Below, piece by piece: positions 42,940-53,712 of a stretch of 64,000 nucleotides of DNA (position 1 is its first letter; every line of letters begins with the position of its first letter). The translations under genes were made by a program, and so were the position numbers. This DNA comes from Winogradskyella marina (GTDB taxonomy: Bacteria; Bacteroidota; Bacteroidia; Flavobacteriales; Flavobacteriaceae): NCBI RefSeq assembly GCF_015645385.1, contig NZ_JADOET010000016.1, forward strand, positions 1 through 64,000. Reading direction: 5' to 3'. A model generated the notes under the pieces. The model saw only the letters and a program-made list of their open reading frames with translations. It did no database searches and had not been told where the DNA came from.

Positions 42940-45228
42940 ATGAGCAAACAAAGTAAACGTTTAGAAGCCCTAGTATATCATGCCAAACCAACTCCTGGTA
43001 AAATTAAAGTTGTACCGACTAAAAAGTATGCGTCACAACGAGATCTTTCATTAGCGTATTCTCCTGGTGTAGCAGAGCCTTGTTTAGAAATAGCTAAAGA
43101 TGTAGAAAACGTTTATAAATATACGGCAAAAGGAAATCTAGTTGCCGTAATCTCTAACGGAACTGCAGTTTTAGGATTAGGAAATATTGGACCAGAAGCC
43201 TCTAAACCAGTAATGGAAGGTAAAGGTTTGCTGTTTAAAATATTTGCAGACATTGATGTGTTTGATATTGAAGTGGATACCGAAGATGTTGAAGCTTTTA
43301 TTGCAACCGTAAAAAATATAGCACCAACTTTTGGAGGCATTAATTTAGAAGATATAAAAGCACCAGAAGCTTTTGAAATAGAACGTCGCTTAAAGGAAGA
43401 GTTAGACATTCCTGTAATGCACGACGATCAACATGGAACCGCAATCATTTCGGCAGCAGCACTTTTAAATGCTTTAGAAATTGCTGAAAAGAATATCGAA
43501 GAGGTTAACATTGTAGTGAGTGGAGCAGGAGCAGCTGCAATTTCTTGTACAAGATTATACCAAGCTTTTGGCGCTAAGCGCGAAAACATTGTGATGTTAG
43601 ATAGTAAAGGTGTTATTAGAGATGATAGAGATAATTTAACATCTCAAAAAGCAGAATTTGCAACGCATCGAAGAATTGATACCTTAGATGAAGCCATGAA
43701 AAATGCCGATGTGTTTATTGGCTTGTCTCAACCTGATATTGTGACACCAGACATGCTAAAATCAATGGCAGCGAATCCTATTGTATTTGCAATGGCAAAT
43801 CCTAATCCGGAAATTCAATACCAACTTGCTGTTGATACAAGAGACGATATCATTATGGCAACAGGTCGTAGTGATCATCCTAACCAAGTAAATAATGTGC
43901 TTGGTTTTCCATTTATTTTTAGAGGAGCGTTAGATGTGAGAGCGACAAAAATTAACGAGGCTATGAAAATGGCAGCCGTTAAAGCCTTATCTGATTTAGC
44001 AAAAGAATCGGTTCCAGAACAAGTTAATATTGCTTATGCGGAAACGAAATTGATTTTCGGAAGAGACTATATCATTCCAAAACCTTTTGATCCACGACTT
44101 ATTTCTGAAGTGCCTCCTGCAGTAGCCAAAGCAGCCATGGAATCTGGTGTGGCTAAAGAGCCAATTGAAGATTGGGGTCGTTATAAAAACTCATTATTAG
44201 AGCGTTTAGGTTCTGATAATAAGTTAGTTCGTATGTTGTTAGGTAGAGCTAAAACAAACGCAAAACGTGTGGTTTTTGCAGAAGCAGATCAATTAGATGT
44301 ATTAAAGGCTGCTCAAATTGCATATGATGAAGGTATTGCACAACCTATTCTTTTAGGGAGAAAGGAAACTATTGTAGAATTGATGACAGAAATTGAATTC
44401 GATGCAGATGTTCCGATTATAGATCCAAAATCAGATGAAGAGACCGAACGTAAAAATAACTATGCAAGAGCGTATTGGAAAAAACGAAAACGTCAAGGTG
44501 TAACCTTGTATTCTGCTGAAAAGAAAATGAGAGAGCGTAATTATTTCGCAGCCATGATGGTTAATGAAGGTGATGCAGATGCACTTGTTACAGGCTATTC
44601 GCGTAATTACCCTTCAGTGGTAAGACCAATGTTAGAGTTAATTGGGATGGCAGATGGAGTGACAAGAGTTGCAACGACCAATGTTATGATGACACAAAGA
44701 GGACCTATGTTTTTAAGTGACACGTCTATAAATATAGATCCTTCTGCTAAAGACATGGCTAAAATTGCAAGAATGACATCGCGTGTTGCCAAAATGTTTG
44801 GTATTGAGTCTGTAACGGCAATGATTTCGTATTCTAATTTTGGGTCTTCAGAAAATCCAAGAGCAGAAAAAGTAAGAGAAGCTGTGGCTTATTTGCATAA
44901 GGCTTATCCAGAGATGATAGTTGATGGTGAATTACAGACAGATTTTGCGCTTAATGCAAAGATGCTTCAAGACATTTTTCCGTTTTCAAAATTAGCAGGT
45001 CGAAAGGTAAATTCGCTTATTTTTCCAAATTTGGATGCCGCTAATATTACCTATAAATTATTAAAAGAGCTTAATAATTCTGAATCTATAGGACCAATTA
45101 TGATGGGAATGCGTAAACCTGTTCATATTTTACAATTAGGTGCAAGTGTAGACGAAATTGTAAATATGACTGCAATTGCCGTTGTAGATGCGCAAGAAAG
45201 AGAAAAAAGACAGCACAAACAGGCGTAG
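42940..45228 (+). CDS. maeB: NADP-dependent malic enzyme with C-terminal phosphotransacetylase-like domain
   Basis: Converts malate to pyruvate and CO2 with formation of NADPH, linking the TCA cycle to biosynthesis. The 762-aa product has the malic enzyme part (about 1-430) with LAYSPGVAEPCLEI, MHDDQHGTAIISAAALLNAL (metal/substrate site) and the nucleotide fold VVSGAGAAAISCTRLY. A phosphotransacetylase-like domain (about 440-762) follows, with the KRVVFAEADQLDVLKAAQIA start. That domain is thought to be regulatory (acetyl-CoA binding). The ATG at 42940 (MSKQSKRLEALVYH) matches family starts; an upstream in-frame ATG at 42814 would place the promoter inside the gene. A hairpin at 45269 follows. 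Confidence 0.95.
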   Translation: MSKQSKRLEALVYHAKPTPGKIKVVPTKKYASQRDLSLAYSPGVAEPCLEIAKDVENVYKYTAKGNLVAVISNGTAVLGLGNIGPEASKPVMEGKGLLFKIFADIDVFDIEVDTEDVEAFIATVKNIAPTFGGINLEDIKAPEAFEIERRLKEELDIPVMHDDQHGTAIISAAALLNALEIAEKNIEEVNIVVSGAGAAAISCTRLYQAFGAKRENIVMLDSKGVIRDDRDNLTSQKAEFATHRRIDTLDEAMKNADVFIGLSQPDIVTPDMLKSMAANPIVFAMANPNPEIQYQLAVDTRDDIIMATGRSDHPNQVNNVLGFPFIFRGALDVRATKINEAMKMAAVKALSDLAKESVPEQVNIAYAETKLIFGRDYIIPKPFDPRLISEVPPAVAKAAMESGVAKEPIEDWGRYKNSLLERLGSDNKLVRMLLGRAKTNAKRVVFAEADQLDVLKAAQIAYDEGIAQPILLGRKETIVELMTEIEFDADVPIIDPKSDEETERKNNYARAYWKKRKRQGVTLYSAEKKMRERNYFAAMMVNEGDADALVTGYSRNYPSVVRPMLELIGMADGVTRVATTNVMMTQRGPMFLSDTSINIDPSAKDMAKIARMTSRVAKMFGIESVTAMISYSNFGSSENPRAEKVREAVAYLHKAYPEMIVDGELQTDFALNAKMLQDIFPFSKLAGRKVNSLIFPNLDAANITYKLLKELNNSESIGPIMMGMRKPVHILQLGASVDEIVNMTAIAVVDAQEREKRQHKQA

Positions 45229-45268
45229 GAATTGTTTTTAATTCTTGTTTTAAAAAGCGTAAATTTCA

Positions 45269-45299
45269 GAAAATCAGATGTGAAAAGCATCTGATTTTC
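45269..45299. terminator. hairpin between maeB and ruvA
   Basis: A 12-bp perfect stem (GAAAATCAGATG/CATCTGATTTTC) with a 7-nt loop, 40 bp past maeB. There is no clean T-run, so termination would be weak or factor-assisted. A -7 box for ruvA (TACATTTG, 45339-45346) follows. Confidence 0.55.
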
Positions 45300-45338
45300 A
45301 TAGTTTGACTCTAAATGTTTTAATGAAAATAATTTTAT

Positions 45339-45346
45339 TACATTTG
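45339..45346 (+). promoter_or_regulatory. -7 box of the ruvA-sprA transcript
   Basis: TACATTTG fits TAnnTTTG and lies 22 bp upstream of the ruvA ATG. It would drive ruvA and the overlapping sprA. Confidence 0.5.
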
Positions 45347-45368
45347 GTTTTTCAACTTTTGGTTATAA

Positions 45369-45950
45369 ATGATTACACATATAGAGGGTAAACTTGTAGA
45401 AAAAAATCCGACAGACGTTGTTATTGATTGCAATGGTGTCGGTTATTTTATAAATATATCATTACAAACATATTCCCAAATTCCGGATAAAGAACATTTA
45501 AGACTTTACACGTATCTTCAAGTGCGTGAAGATTCTCATAGTTTATACGGATTTTCATCGACGATAGAACGTGAGATTTTTAAATTATTAATTTCTGTTA
45601 GTGGTATCGGAACCAATACAGCACGTACGATGTTGTCGTCATTAACACCAGACCAAGTCAAAGAAGGAATTGCAGGTGAAGATGTGGCGTTAATTCAGAG
45701 TGTAAAAGGAATTGGGTTAAAAACCGCTCAGCGTGTTATTATTGATTTAAAAGATAAAGTGTTAAAAGTCTATGGCTTAGATGAACTTTCTTCAGTACCA
45801 AACAATACACACAAAGAAGAAGCGTTATCTGCTTTAGATGTTTTAGGATTTAATAAAAAACAATCCGAAAAAGTTGTCGATAAAATTTTACAAACCCAAC
45901 CTGATGCCCAAGTGGAGCAAATTATTAAAGCAGCTCTAAAAAATTTATAA
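45369..45950 (+). CDS. ruvA: Holliday junction branch migration protein RuvA
   Basis: Binds four-way junctions and recruits RuvB. The 193-aa product has the N-terminal OB domain (MITHIEGKLVEKNPTDVVID, then CNGVGYFINIS), two helix-hairpin-helix motifs (SVSGIGTNTARTMLSSL and SVKGIGLKTAQRVIIDL) and the C-terminal RuvB-binding domain (EEALSALDVLGFNKKQSEKV). Its stop codon TAA shares a base with the sprA start ATG (TAATG), so the two are translationally coupled. The ruvA-sprA arrangement is conserved among Flavobacteria. Confidence 0.97.
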   Translation: MITHIEGKLVEKNPTDVVIDCNGVGYFINISLQTYSQIPDKEHLRLYTYLQVREDSHSLYGFSSTIEREIFKLLISVSGIGTNTARTMLSSLTPDQVKEGIAGEDVALIQSVKGIGLKTAQRVIIDLKDKVLKVYGLDELSSVPNNTHKEEALSALDVLGFNKKQSEKVVDKILQTQPDAQVEQIIKAALKNL

Positions 45951-48900
45951 TGCAATTGAATAGAACGCTACATAAGCAACGCTTTACCTATGTATACTTA
46001 TGTGTACTAACTTTTACAATGCTAGTTGGCAATTCTGTTTTTGCGCAAGAAACAGAAACAGAACAAGATTCTACTAAGACGACCTTTGCATTTGGGAAAT
46101 TGGAAATGCCTAACCCAAACAGCATCATTTCAAAATATACTTACGATCCTATTTTAGATCGCTATGTCTATTCAGAAAAAATAGGAAATTTTAATATTAA
46201 TTACCCTTTAATTTTAACTCCAGAAGAGTTTCAGGAGCTTGTGTTGCAAGAAAAATTAAAAGCGTATTATAAACGAATGGCTGATGCTAAAGCTGGACAA
46301 AAAGAAGGTTCAGAAGAAGATCAGAAAAATTTACTGCCAGAGTTTTATGTGAACTCAGGTTTGTTTGAAACCATTTTTGGAGGTAACACCATAAATGTTA
46401 TTCCACAAGGTTCTGTGGAGGTAGATTTGGGAGTGCTGTTCTCAAAACAAGATAACCCTTCTTTTTCTCCAAGAAATAGAACTAATTTTACTTTCGATTT
46501 TGATCAGCGAATTAGTCTGAGTTTATTAGGTAAAGTAGGAACACGCCTTCAGGTTACGGCAAATTATGACACAGAAGCAACTTTCGATTTTCAGCAGGTT
46601 GTAAAATTAGAGTACACTCCAACGGAAGACGATATTATTCGTAAAATTGAAGTTGGTAATGTTAACATGCCATTAAACAGTTCGTTAATTACAGGTGCAC
46701 AAAGTCTGTTTGGTGTTAAAACCGAGTTGCAATTTGGTAAAACTAGAGTGACAGCAGTATTTTCAGAGCAACAGTCGCAATCAAAATCGGTAGTCGCAGA
46801 AGGTGGTGGAACTGTAGAGGAATTTGAGTTTTTTGCAAGAGATTACGATGAAAATAGGCACTTCTTTTTAGCGCAACATTTTCAGGAAACATACGATAAA
46901 TCGTTATTACAATATCCTTTTATTGATAATCAAGGCCTTCAAATTACAAGAATTGAGGTTTGGGTAACCAATAGAAATAATCAAACAGAAAACGTTAGAA
47001 ATATTGTTGCCTTCCAAGATTTAGGAGAGTCTAAGCCCGAAAACATTGGACTTGACCCATTACCTGCAGGTTTTGTAAATATTCCTAATGCAAAGCCAAA
47101 TAATAAAAATAACGATTTTGATCCAACTAATATAGGTGGCCCAGGATCTTTATTAACAGAACAAGTTAGAAATATTACCAACACGCAAGCAGGTGTAAAT
47201 ATAAATATTCAAGAAGGTTTTGATTTTGGTAAGTTAGAATCTGCAAGGAAACTAAGAGAAGGACAAGAATACGTTCTAAATGAAAAATTAGGGTATATAT
47301 CGTTAAACCAACGTCTGCTTAACGACGAGGTTTTAGCAGTGGCATTCCAGTATACGGTTGGAGGAGAAGTGTTTCAAGTCGGTGAGTTTGCCAATGATGG
47401 TGTCGATGCTACAACAGTAGACAATACATCTGGTAATGACGTTGTAAATAATCAAAGTTTAGTCCTTAAGATGCTAAAAAGTGCGGTTACTTCGGTAGAT
47501 CAGCCTATTTGGGATTTAATGATGAAAAACATTTATGATACTGGAGCATTCCAACTTAGTCAAGAAGATTTTAAGTTAAATATCTTTTACACAGAAGCTT
47601 CTGCTGTAAACTTCATTAAACCTGTTGTTGTCGGTGGTGTAGAGGTTCCTTTCCCAACTTTTGATAGTAATACACCAAATAATCCGGCCGATGATACCGA
47701 GATTAGTGAAACACCATTAATTCGATTATTCCATTTAGATCAATTAAATTTTAATAACGATCCGCAAGAACGTGGAGATGGTTTCTTCGATTATGTAGAA
47801 GGAGTCACCGTATTGTCGCAAAACGGAAAGATTATTTTTACCAAAGCAGAACCTTTTGGACGGTATTTATTCGATGTTTTAGATAATGACGGTAACCCAA
47901 ATAACAATGCGGCAGACTACGAGGATATTGCAGATACGCAAAGTGGATTTAACGAGAATCAGAAAAAATACGTTTACGATATACTTTATAAATCAACAAA
48001 AACGGCAGCCTTAGATGAAGCTGAAAAGAATAAATTCCAAATAAAAGGCCGTTTTAAAAGTAGTGGTGGAGATAGCGGAATTCCTATAGGTGCTTTTAAT
48101 GTGCCAAGAGGTTCGGTAAGAGTAACAGCAGGTGGTAGACAACTTGTAGAAGGTGTAGATTATACCGTAAATTACCAATTGGGACGTGTAGAAATTTTAG
48201 ACGAAGCTTTAAAGGCATCTAACACACCAATTAATGTGTCTGTTGAAAACAATGCTGTTTTTGGTCAGCAAACAAAACGTTTTACAGGAATTAATGTTGA
48301 GCATCAATTTAACGAAAATTTTGTTTTAGGTGCCACCTTATTAAATCTTAACGAACGACCGATAACACAAAAAGCTAATTTTAATTCTGAACCTATAAAC
48401 AATACCATTTTTGGATTTAATGGAAACTACTCAACTGAAGTTCCATTTTTAACGCGAATGGTCAATAAACTACCAAATATAGATACAGATGTACCTTCTG
48501 ATCTTTCACTGAGAGGTGAGTTTGCCTATTTATTGCCAGGAGCGTCAAAAGGTGCAGATTTTAATAATGAACCAACGGCCTATATCGATGATTTTGAAGG
48601 CACACAAGGAGCCATAAATTTATTGAGTCCTTTATCTTGGAACTTATCTAGTAGACCAGTAGGTTTGCCAAATACAATTCCAGGAAATGATCTTAATGGT
48701 CCTCAAAACGGTTACGGAAGAGCACTTTTAAATTGGTACACCGTAGATCCTATATTTTATAGTAATCAACGTCCAGATGGTATCACAGACGATGATGTTT
48801 CGGATTTATACACACGTCGTATTTTTATTGAAGAGTTATTTAATCAAGATATTGTACAAGGGCAATCTTCAGTAATTAATACATTAGATTTAGCCTATTA

Positions 48901-51900
48901 TCCTACAGAGCGTGGACCATATAACTTTGATCCAAATGCTGCAAATGAAAATCCTTTAGACCCATCAAAAAGTTGGGCTGGTATTACAAGACAAATTACG
49001 TCGACAGATTTTGAACAAGCTAATGTTGAATATATAGAATTTTGGGTTCAAGATCCGTTTTTAGATAACCCATCTAATACAGGTGGTAAATTATTTGTAA
49101 ATCTTGGTAACATCTCAGAAGACATTATTAAAGATGGCAAAAAACAATTCGAAAACGGTTTACCAGAAAATGGTGATATATCAAACTTAGAGAGAACTGA
49201 ATTTGGAACTGTTGTACCACAAAATCAATCCTTAATTTATACGTTTGGAACAACAGGAGCAGAACGTGCAAATCAAGATGTAGGTTTGGACGGTTTGAAT
49301 GATATGGAGGAGATTAGCGAATTTGGAGCACAATTTGGAGATGATCCCTCAAAAGATAATTATGAGTATTATTTAAATACGGATGGTGATATTTTTGAGC
49401 GCTATAAAAAATATAACGGTACTGAAGGTAATACGCCAGAAACCTTTACCGATACCAATAGAGGATCTACAACACAGCCAGATGTAGAAGATATCAATAG
49501 AGATAATACCATGAATACTATTGATAGCTACTATGAGTATGAAGTAGATATTACACCATCTAGCTTAAATTTAGATAATCCTTATATTAATGATGTAAAG
49601 GAAAATGTGCAAGTTGTTTTACCTAATGGAGATGTTAGAAATGATGTCAACTGGTACCAATTTAGAATTCCTATAGCAGAGAGTGATATTCGTGAATCAA
49701 TTGGTGGAATTTCCGATATTAGATCTATTCGATTTGCACGATTATATGTGTCTGACTTTACTCAAAATACAGTCTTGCGTTTTGCGACTTTAGATTTAGT
49801 ACGTAGTGACTGGAGACGATATACGTTAGACTTAGATAATGACGATACAAATAATAGTCCAAATGCAGAATTTAATGTTGGAGTTGTTGGCGTACAGGAT
49901 AATGCAAGTTATGTAAGGCCTCCAGGAGTTGAGCAAGAGGAGCTAAACAATAACAATACTATTATAAGACAAAACGAGCAATCGTTAGTGCTTCAGGCTT
50001 GTGACCTAAGACCAACCGATGCAAAAGGAGTTTATAAAAATATTAATGTAGATATGCGTCAGTATAAGAAACTACGTATGTTTGTACACGCTGAAGCACA
50101 AGAAGGCTCTATGCTGCAAGCCGGTGAAATGGTTGCATTTATTAGAATGGGTAGTGATTTTACTCAAAACTATTATCAAATAGAAGTACCGTTGTTACCA
50201 TCATCAGAAGCAGAAGGTAGTCCTAGAGAACAAGTGTGGCCAGAGCAGAATGAAATAAATATTCCTTTAGAGTTTTTGCAAAAAATTAAAGCCCTTGGTA
50301 TTGGTGCTAATCTAAATAGTGAAGATCCCACATTTTATAATGTAATAGACGGTGAGCTAGACGAAACGACTTTAAATCCACCATATAATCCCGTTGATGG
50401 AACTCAAAAACAACAACGTATTGGTATTAAAGGAAATCCAAATTTTGGAGACATTAGAGTACTGATGGTTGGTGTTAAAAACTCTGGTTCTACTGGCATG
50501 AACTCTTGTGGAGAGTTTTGGTTTAATGAACTGCGTATGTCCGATATGGACAATGAAGGTGGTTGGGCAGCTGTTTTAAGTATGGACACCAAGATTGCAG
50601 ATTTTGCAAGTATTAGTGCAACAGGAAGACGAAGCACAATCGGTTTTGGTGGAGTAGAGCAAGGACCAAGCCAGCGTAGTTTAGAAGACGTAGCACAATA
50701 TGATGTGGTTACTAATATTCAATTAGGACAATTATTACCAAAAAAATGGGGAATTCAGCTACCATTCAATTATGCGCAAAGTGAGGAGATGATAACTCCT
50801 AAATTCGATCAGTTTTATAATGACCTTACTTTAGAATCGCGATTAGATGCCGCGAGTTCTAGTGCCGAAGAAGATCGCATACGAGAACAATCTGAAGATT
50901 ATACCAAGCGAAAGAGCATTAACTTTATTGGTGTAAGAAAGCAAAAAACAGGAGATTCTAAACCTCGTGTTTACGATGTAGAAAACCTAACATTTAATTA
51001 CTCTTATAATAAAGTAGAGCATCGCGATTTTGAAATTGAAAATGCATTAGACCAAACGGTAAGAGCCGGAGTAAATTATAATTTTGCTTTTGAACCATTA
51101 AAATACGAACCTTTTAAAAAGAACGATTCGTTATTCACTGGTAAAAACTGGAAAATTTTAAAGGATTTTAACTTGAATTTATTACCATCTAGTTTTTCTG
51201 TAAATACAGATGTTAATAGGCAATTTAATAAACAAAAATTTAGAGAGGTTGAATTAGCAGAAGGTAATATTGGTATCGAAGAATTATTCCGAAGAAATTA
51301 TACCTTCGATTTTCAGTACGCTATAAATTATAACCTAACAGATGCTTTAAGTGTTAATTTTAACGCCGCTAATACCAATATAGTCCGTAATTATTTTGTA
51401 GATAATCGTATTAATGGATTGCAAGATCCAGAACTCGATGTTTGGGATGGCTTTTTTGATTTTGGTGACCCAAATTACCAGACACAGCAATTGCAGGTAA
51501 ATTATGAATTACCACTACATAAAATACCAATTTTAAGTTTCTTAAGAACGACTTATGCGTATAATGGTGCGTTTGATTGGCAAAAAGGATCAGATTTAAA
51601 TGAAGGCTTACAAGTTGAAGATCCTAATAACTTAGGGACTTACAATACCTATAATTTAGGAAACTCAATTCAGAATTCAAACACCCACAATATTAATACG
51701 ACCCTTAATATGGAAACCCTGTACAGAACCTTAGGGTTGGTTAAGGCAGGGAACCAAAACGCTAGAGGTAGAACAAGAACTACAGCGGTAAGGAGACGAG
51801 GAGCGACACCAGATAATAGACAGGAAAATGGTGAGAATGCAGATGATCCAAATAAACTAAGTGCTGGAAAAAAAGCATACAATACCTTAATTGATTTGGC

Positions 51901-53272
51901 GACTATGGTGAAGCGAGTTCAGTTTAGTTATGCTGAAAACAATGGAACATTTTTACCAGGCTATTTACCAACACCAGGATTTGTAGGGACGTTAAGGCCA
52001 ACTTTAGGATACACTTTCGGTAGCCAACGAAACATACGAGATTTAACAGCAAGAAATGGTTGGTTAACCACGTTCCCTGATTTTAACGAACAATATACAG
52101 AAGTAGAAAACAAGACTCTCGACTATTCGGTAAATGTAGAACCGATGAGAGATTTAAAAATAGATTTAACCGGAAATAGAACCTATGCCGAAAATATCTC
52201 TGAAAGTTTTAGAGCAATAGACAATGATGGTGATGGCTTAAGTGATACGTATGAAGATTTAATCACTAATTCTTTTGGGAATTTTATGATTTCAACCGCA
52301 CTAATAAAAACAGCTTTTAGTCAAAGTGATGAAAATCAATCCGCTGCTTTTAATGATTTTAGAGCCAACCGATTAGTTATCGCCAATCGTTTAGCAAGAG
52401 ATTTCTATGGAGCAACACCATTTAATACAGATGCAGAAGGCTATCCAGAAGGTTTTGGTAAAAATAGCCAGCGCGTATTGTTGCCAGCATTTTTATCAGC
52501 ATATCATGGCACTGATCCAGAAAAAGTAAGTACAGATGCTTTTAGAGATGTTCCTATTCCAAATTGGACTTTAAAATATACAGGATTAATGAAATTGCCA
52601 TGGTTTAAGAAAACGTTTAAACGTTTCTCTGTTCAGCATGGCTATAGATCACGCTACACTATAAATCAGTTTAGAACGAACTTAGACTTAGATACAGAAG
52701 AATTAATCCCAGGGTTGTCTTATGATAATCAGTCGGTCGATGTCATAGATCAAGCCGGTAATTTTAAAAACGAAACACTATATAGTAACATTAACTTAGA
52801 AGAGCAGTTTAGTCCATTGTTCCGTTTAGATTTCGAAATGAAAAACTCTATAAAAGTTTTAGCCGAAATGAAAACGGATAGAACTTTATCATTGAGTTTT
52901 GATAATAATCTAATGACTGAAATCCAAGGTAAAGAATACACATTAGGATTAGGATATCGTATTAAGGATTTAAGAATTAGGTCGCAACTTGCAGGACCAA
53001 GGCAAATTGTTGTGAGTGATTTAAACATGAGTTTAGATGTTACTGTTAGAGATAACAAAACCATTATTAGGTATTTAGATTTAGAGAATAACCAGATTAC
53101 TGCGGGTCAGACTATTTGGGGACTTAAATACAATGCGGATTACGCGTTTAGCAAAAACCTAACAGCTATCTTCTATTTTGATTATACCTTCTCAGAATTT
53201 GCAATTTCTACATCATTCCCACAAACATCACTAAGATCTGGAATTACCTTACGTTATAATTTTGGGAATTAA
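45950..53272 (+). CDS. sprA: type IX secretion translocon protein SprA
   Basis: Giant outer-membrane beta-barrel that forms the protein-conducting channel of the type IX secretion system and is needed for gliding. The 2440-aa length agrees with known SprA (about 2,400). A signal peptide ends near GNSVFAQ. The mature N-terminus (KLEMPNPNSIISKYTYDPIL, then RYVYSEKIGNFNI) and repeated SprA-type strands (QRISLSLLGKVGTRLQVTANYDTEATFDFQ split over about 185-215) are characteristic. Asn/Asp-rich long extracellular loops occupy the middle. The last strand ends in RYNFGN, with an aromatic near the C-terminus. It overlaps ruvA by one base. The gcvH promoter begins at its stop codon. Confidence 0.97.
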   Translation: MQLNRTLHKQRFTYVYLCVLTFTMLVGNSVFAQETETEQDSTKTTFAFGKLEMPNPNSIISKYTYDPILDRYVYSEKIGNFNINYPLILTPEEFQELVLQEKLKAYYKRMADAKAGQKEGSEEDQKNLLPEFYVNSGLFETIFGGNTINVIPQGSVEVDLGVLFSKQDNPSFSPRNRTNFTFDFDQRISLSLLGKVGTRLQVTANYDTEATFDFQQVVKLEYTPTEDDIIRKIEVGNVNMPLNSSLITGAQSLFGVKTELQFGKTRVTAVFSEQQSQSKSVVAEGGGTVEEFEFFARDYDENRHFFLAQHFQETYDKSLLQYPFIDNQGLQITRIEVWVTNRNNQTENVRNIVAFQDLGESKPENIGLDPLPAGFVNIPNAKPNNKNNDFDPTNIGGPGSLLTEQVRNITNTQAGVNINIQEGFDFGKLESARKLREGQEYVLNEKLGYISLNQRLLNDEVLAVAFQYTVGGEVFQVGEFANDGVDATTVDNTSGNDVVNNQSLVLKMLKSAVTSVDQPIWDLMMKNIYDTGAFQLSQEDFKLNIFYTEASAVNFIKPVVVGGVEVPFPTFDSNTPNNPADDTEISETPLIRLFHLDQLNFNNDPQERGDGFFDYVEGVTVLSQNGKIIFTKAEPFGRYLFDVLDNDGNPNNNAADYEDIADTQSGFNENQKKYVYDILYKSTKTAALDEAEKNKFQIKGRFKSSGGDSGIPIGAFNVPRGSVRVTAGGRQLVEGVDYTVNYQLGRVEILDEALKASNTPINVSVENNAVFGQQTKRFTGINVEHQFNENFVLGATLLNLNERPITQKANFNSEPINNTIFGFNGNYSTEVPFLTRMVNKLPNIDTDVPSDLSLRGEFAYLLPGASKGADFNNEPTAYIDDFEGTQGAINLLSPLSWNLSSRPVGLPNTIPGNDLNGPQNGYGRALLNWYTVDPIFYSNQRPDGITDDDVSDLYTRRIFIEELFNQDIVQGQSSVINTLDLAYYPTERGPYNFDPNAANENPLDPSKSWAGITRQITSTDFEQANVEYIEFWVQDPFLDNPSNTGGKLFVNLGNISEDIIKDGKKQFENGLPENGDISNLERTEFGTVVPQNQSLIYTFGTTGAERANQDVGLDGLNDMEEISEFGAQFGDDPSKDNYEYYLNTDGDIFERYKKYNGTEGNTPETFTDTNRGSTTQPDVEDINRDNTMNTIDSYYEYEVDITPSSLNLDNPYINDVKENVQVVLPNGDVRNDVNWYQFRIPIAESDIRESIGGISDIRSIRFARLYVSDFTQNTVLRFATLDLVRSDWRRYTLDLDNDDTNNSPNAEFNVGVVGVQDNASYVRPPGVEQEELNNNNTIIRQNEQSLVLQACDLRPTDAKGVYKNINVDMRQYKKLRMFVHAEAQEGSMLQAGEMVAFIRMGSDFTQNYYQIEVPLLPSSEAEGSPREQVWPEQNEINIPLEFLQKIKALGIGANLNSEDPTFYNVIDGELDETTLNPPYNPVDGTQKQQRIGIKGNPNFGDIRVLMVGVKNSGSTGMNSCGEFWFNELRMSDMDNEGGWAAVLSMDTKIADFASISATGRRSTIGFGGVEQGPSQRSLEDVAQYDVVTNIQLGQLLPKKWGIQLPFNYAQSEEMITPKFDQFYNDLTLESRLDAASSSAEEDRIREQSEDYTKRKSINFIGVRKQKTGDSKPRVYDVENLTFNYSYNKVEHRDFEIENALDQTVRAGVNYNFAFEPLKYEPFKKNDSLFTGKNWKILKDFNLNLLPSSFSVNTDVNRQFNKQKFREVELAEGNIGIEELFRRNYTFDFQYAINYNLTDALSVNFNAANTNIVRNYFVDNRINGLQDPELDVWDGFFDFGDPNYQTQQLQVNYELPLHKIPILSFLRTTYAYNGAFDWQKGSDLNEGLQVEDPNNLGTYNTYNLGNSIQNSNTHNINTTLNMETLYRTLGLVKAGNQNARGRTRTTAVRRRGATPDNRQENGENADDPNKLSAGKKAYNTLIDLATMVKRVQFSYAENNGTFLPGYLPTPGFVGTLRPTLGYTFGSQRNIRDLTARNGWLTTFPDFNEQYTEVENKTLDYSVNVEPMRDLKIDLTGNRTYAENISESFRAIDNDGDGLSDTYEDLITNSFGNFMISTALIKTAFSQSDENQSAAFNDFRANRLVIANRLARDFYGATPFNTDAEGYPEGFGKNSQRVLLPAFLSAYHGTDPEKVSTDAFRDVPIPNWTLKYTGLMKLPWFKKTFKRFSVQHGYRSRYTINQFRTNLDLDTEELIPGLSYDNQSVDVIDQAGNFKNETLYSNINLEEQFSPLFRLDFEMKNSIKVLAEMKTDRTLSLSFDNNLMTEIQGKEYTLGLGYRIKDLRIRSQLAGPRQIVVSDLNMSLDVTVRDNKTIIRYLDLENNQITAGQTIWGLKYNADYAFSKNLTAIFYFDYTFSEFAISTSFPQTSLRSGITLRYNFGN

Positions 53273-53273
53273 G

Positions 53274-53305
53274 TTTGAATTGAACCCATTAAAAAATTAC
53301 ATTTG
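53274..53305 (+). promoter_or_regulatory. promoter of gcvH
   Basis: TTTG at 53274-53277, directly after the sprA stop, and TACATTTG at 53298-53305 are 20 bp apart, a good Bacteroidota promoter. The gcvH ATG is 26 bp further on. Confidence 0.7.
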
Positions 53306-53331
53306 CACAAAACAATTTATATCCTATAAAA

Positions 53332-53712
53332 ATGAATGCACCATCAGAATTAAAGTATACTAAAGACCACGAGTGGGTGAAAATTGAAGGCGATAGCGCT
53401 ATAATTGGAATTACAGATTTTGCACAAGGAGAACTTGGTGATATTGTATATGTAGAAGTAGATACCTTAGATGAAACTTTAGATGCTGAAGAAGTATTTG
53501 GTACGGTTGAAGCTGTAAAGACAGTTTCAGATTTAATTTTACCTTTATCTGGTGAGATTATAGAGTTCAATGACAACTTAGAAGACGAACCAGAAAAAGT
53601 AAACTCTGACCCTTATGGTGAAGGTTGGATGATTAAATTAAAGTTTTCAGATGCATCACAAATAGAAGGTTTGCTTTCTGCAGAAGATTATAAAGCACTT
53701 ATCAGTGGTTAA
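53332..53712 (+). CDS. gcvH: glycine cleavage system H protein
   Basis: Lipoyl carrier that shuttles the aminomethyl group between the P, T and L proteins of glycine cleavage. The 126-aa product has [20 protein letters not shown] at the N-terminus, [14 protein letters not shown], and the lipoylation site Lys63 in [12 protein letters not shown]. The C-terminal [10 protein letters not shown] follows. The length and motif spacing are standard. Its 3' end overlaps the start of the VanZ-like gene by 8 bp. Confidence 0.97.
   Translation: MNAPSELKYTKDHEWVKIEGDSAIIGITDFAQGELGDIVYVEVDTLDETLDAEEVFGTVEAVKTVSDLILPLSGEIIEFNDNLEDEPEKVNSDPYGEGWMIKLKFSDASQIEGLLSAEDYKALISG

Noticed and set aside
45950..53272. 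A very large surface adhesin or toxin
   Set aside because: Length, N-terminal sequence, coupling to ruvA and the barrel-type C-terminus identify SprA.
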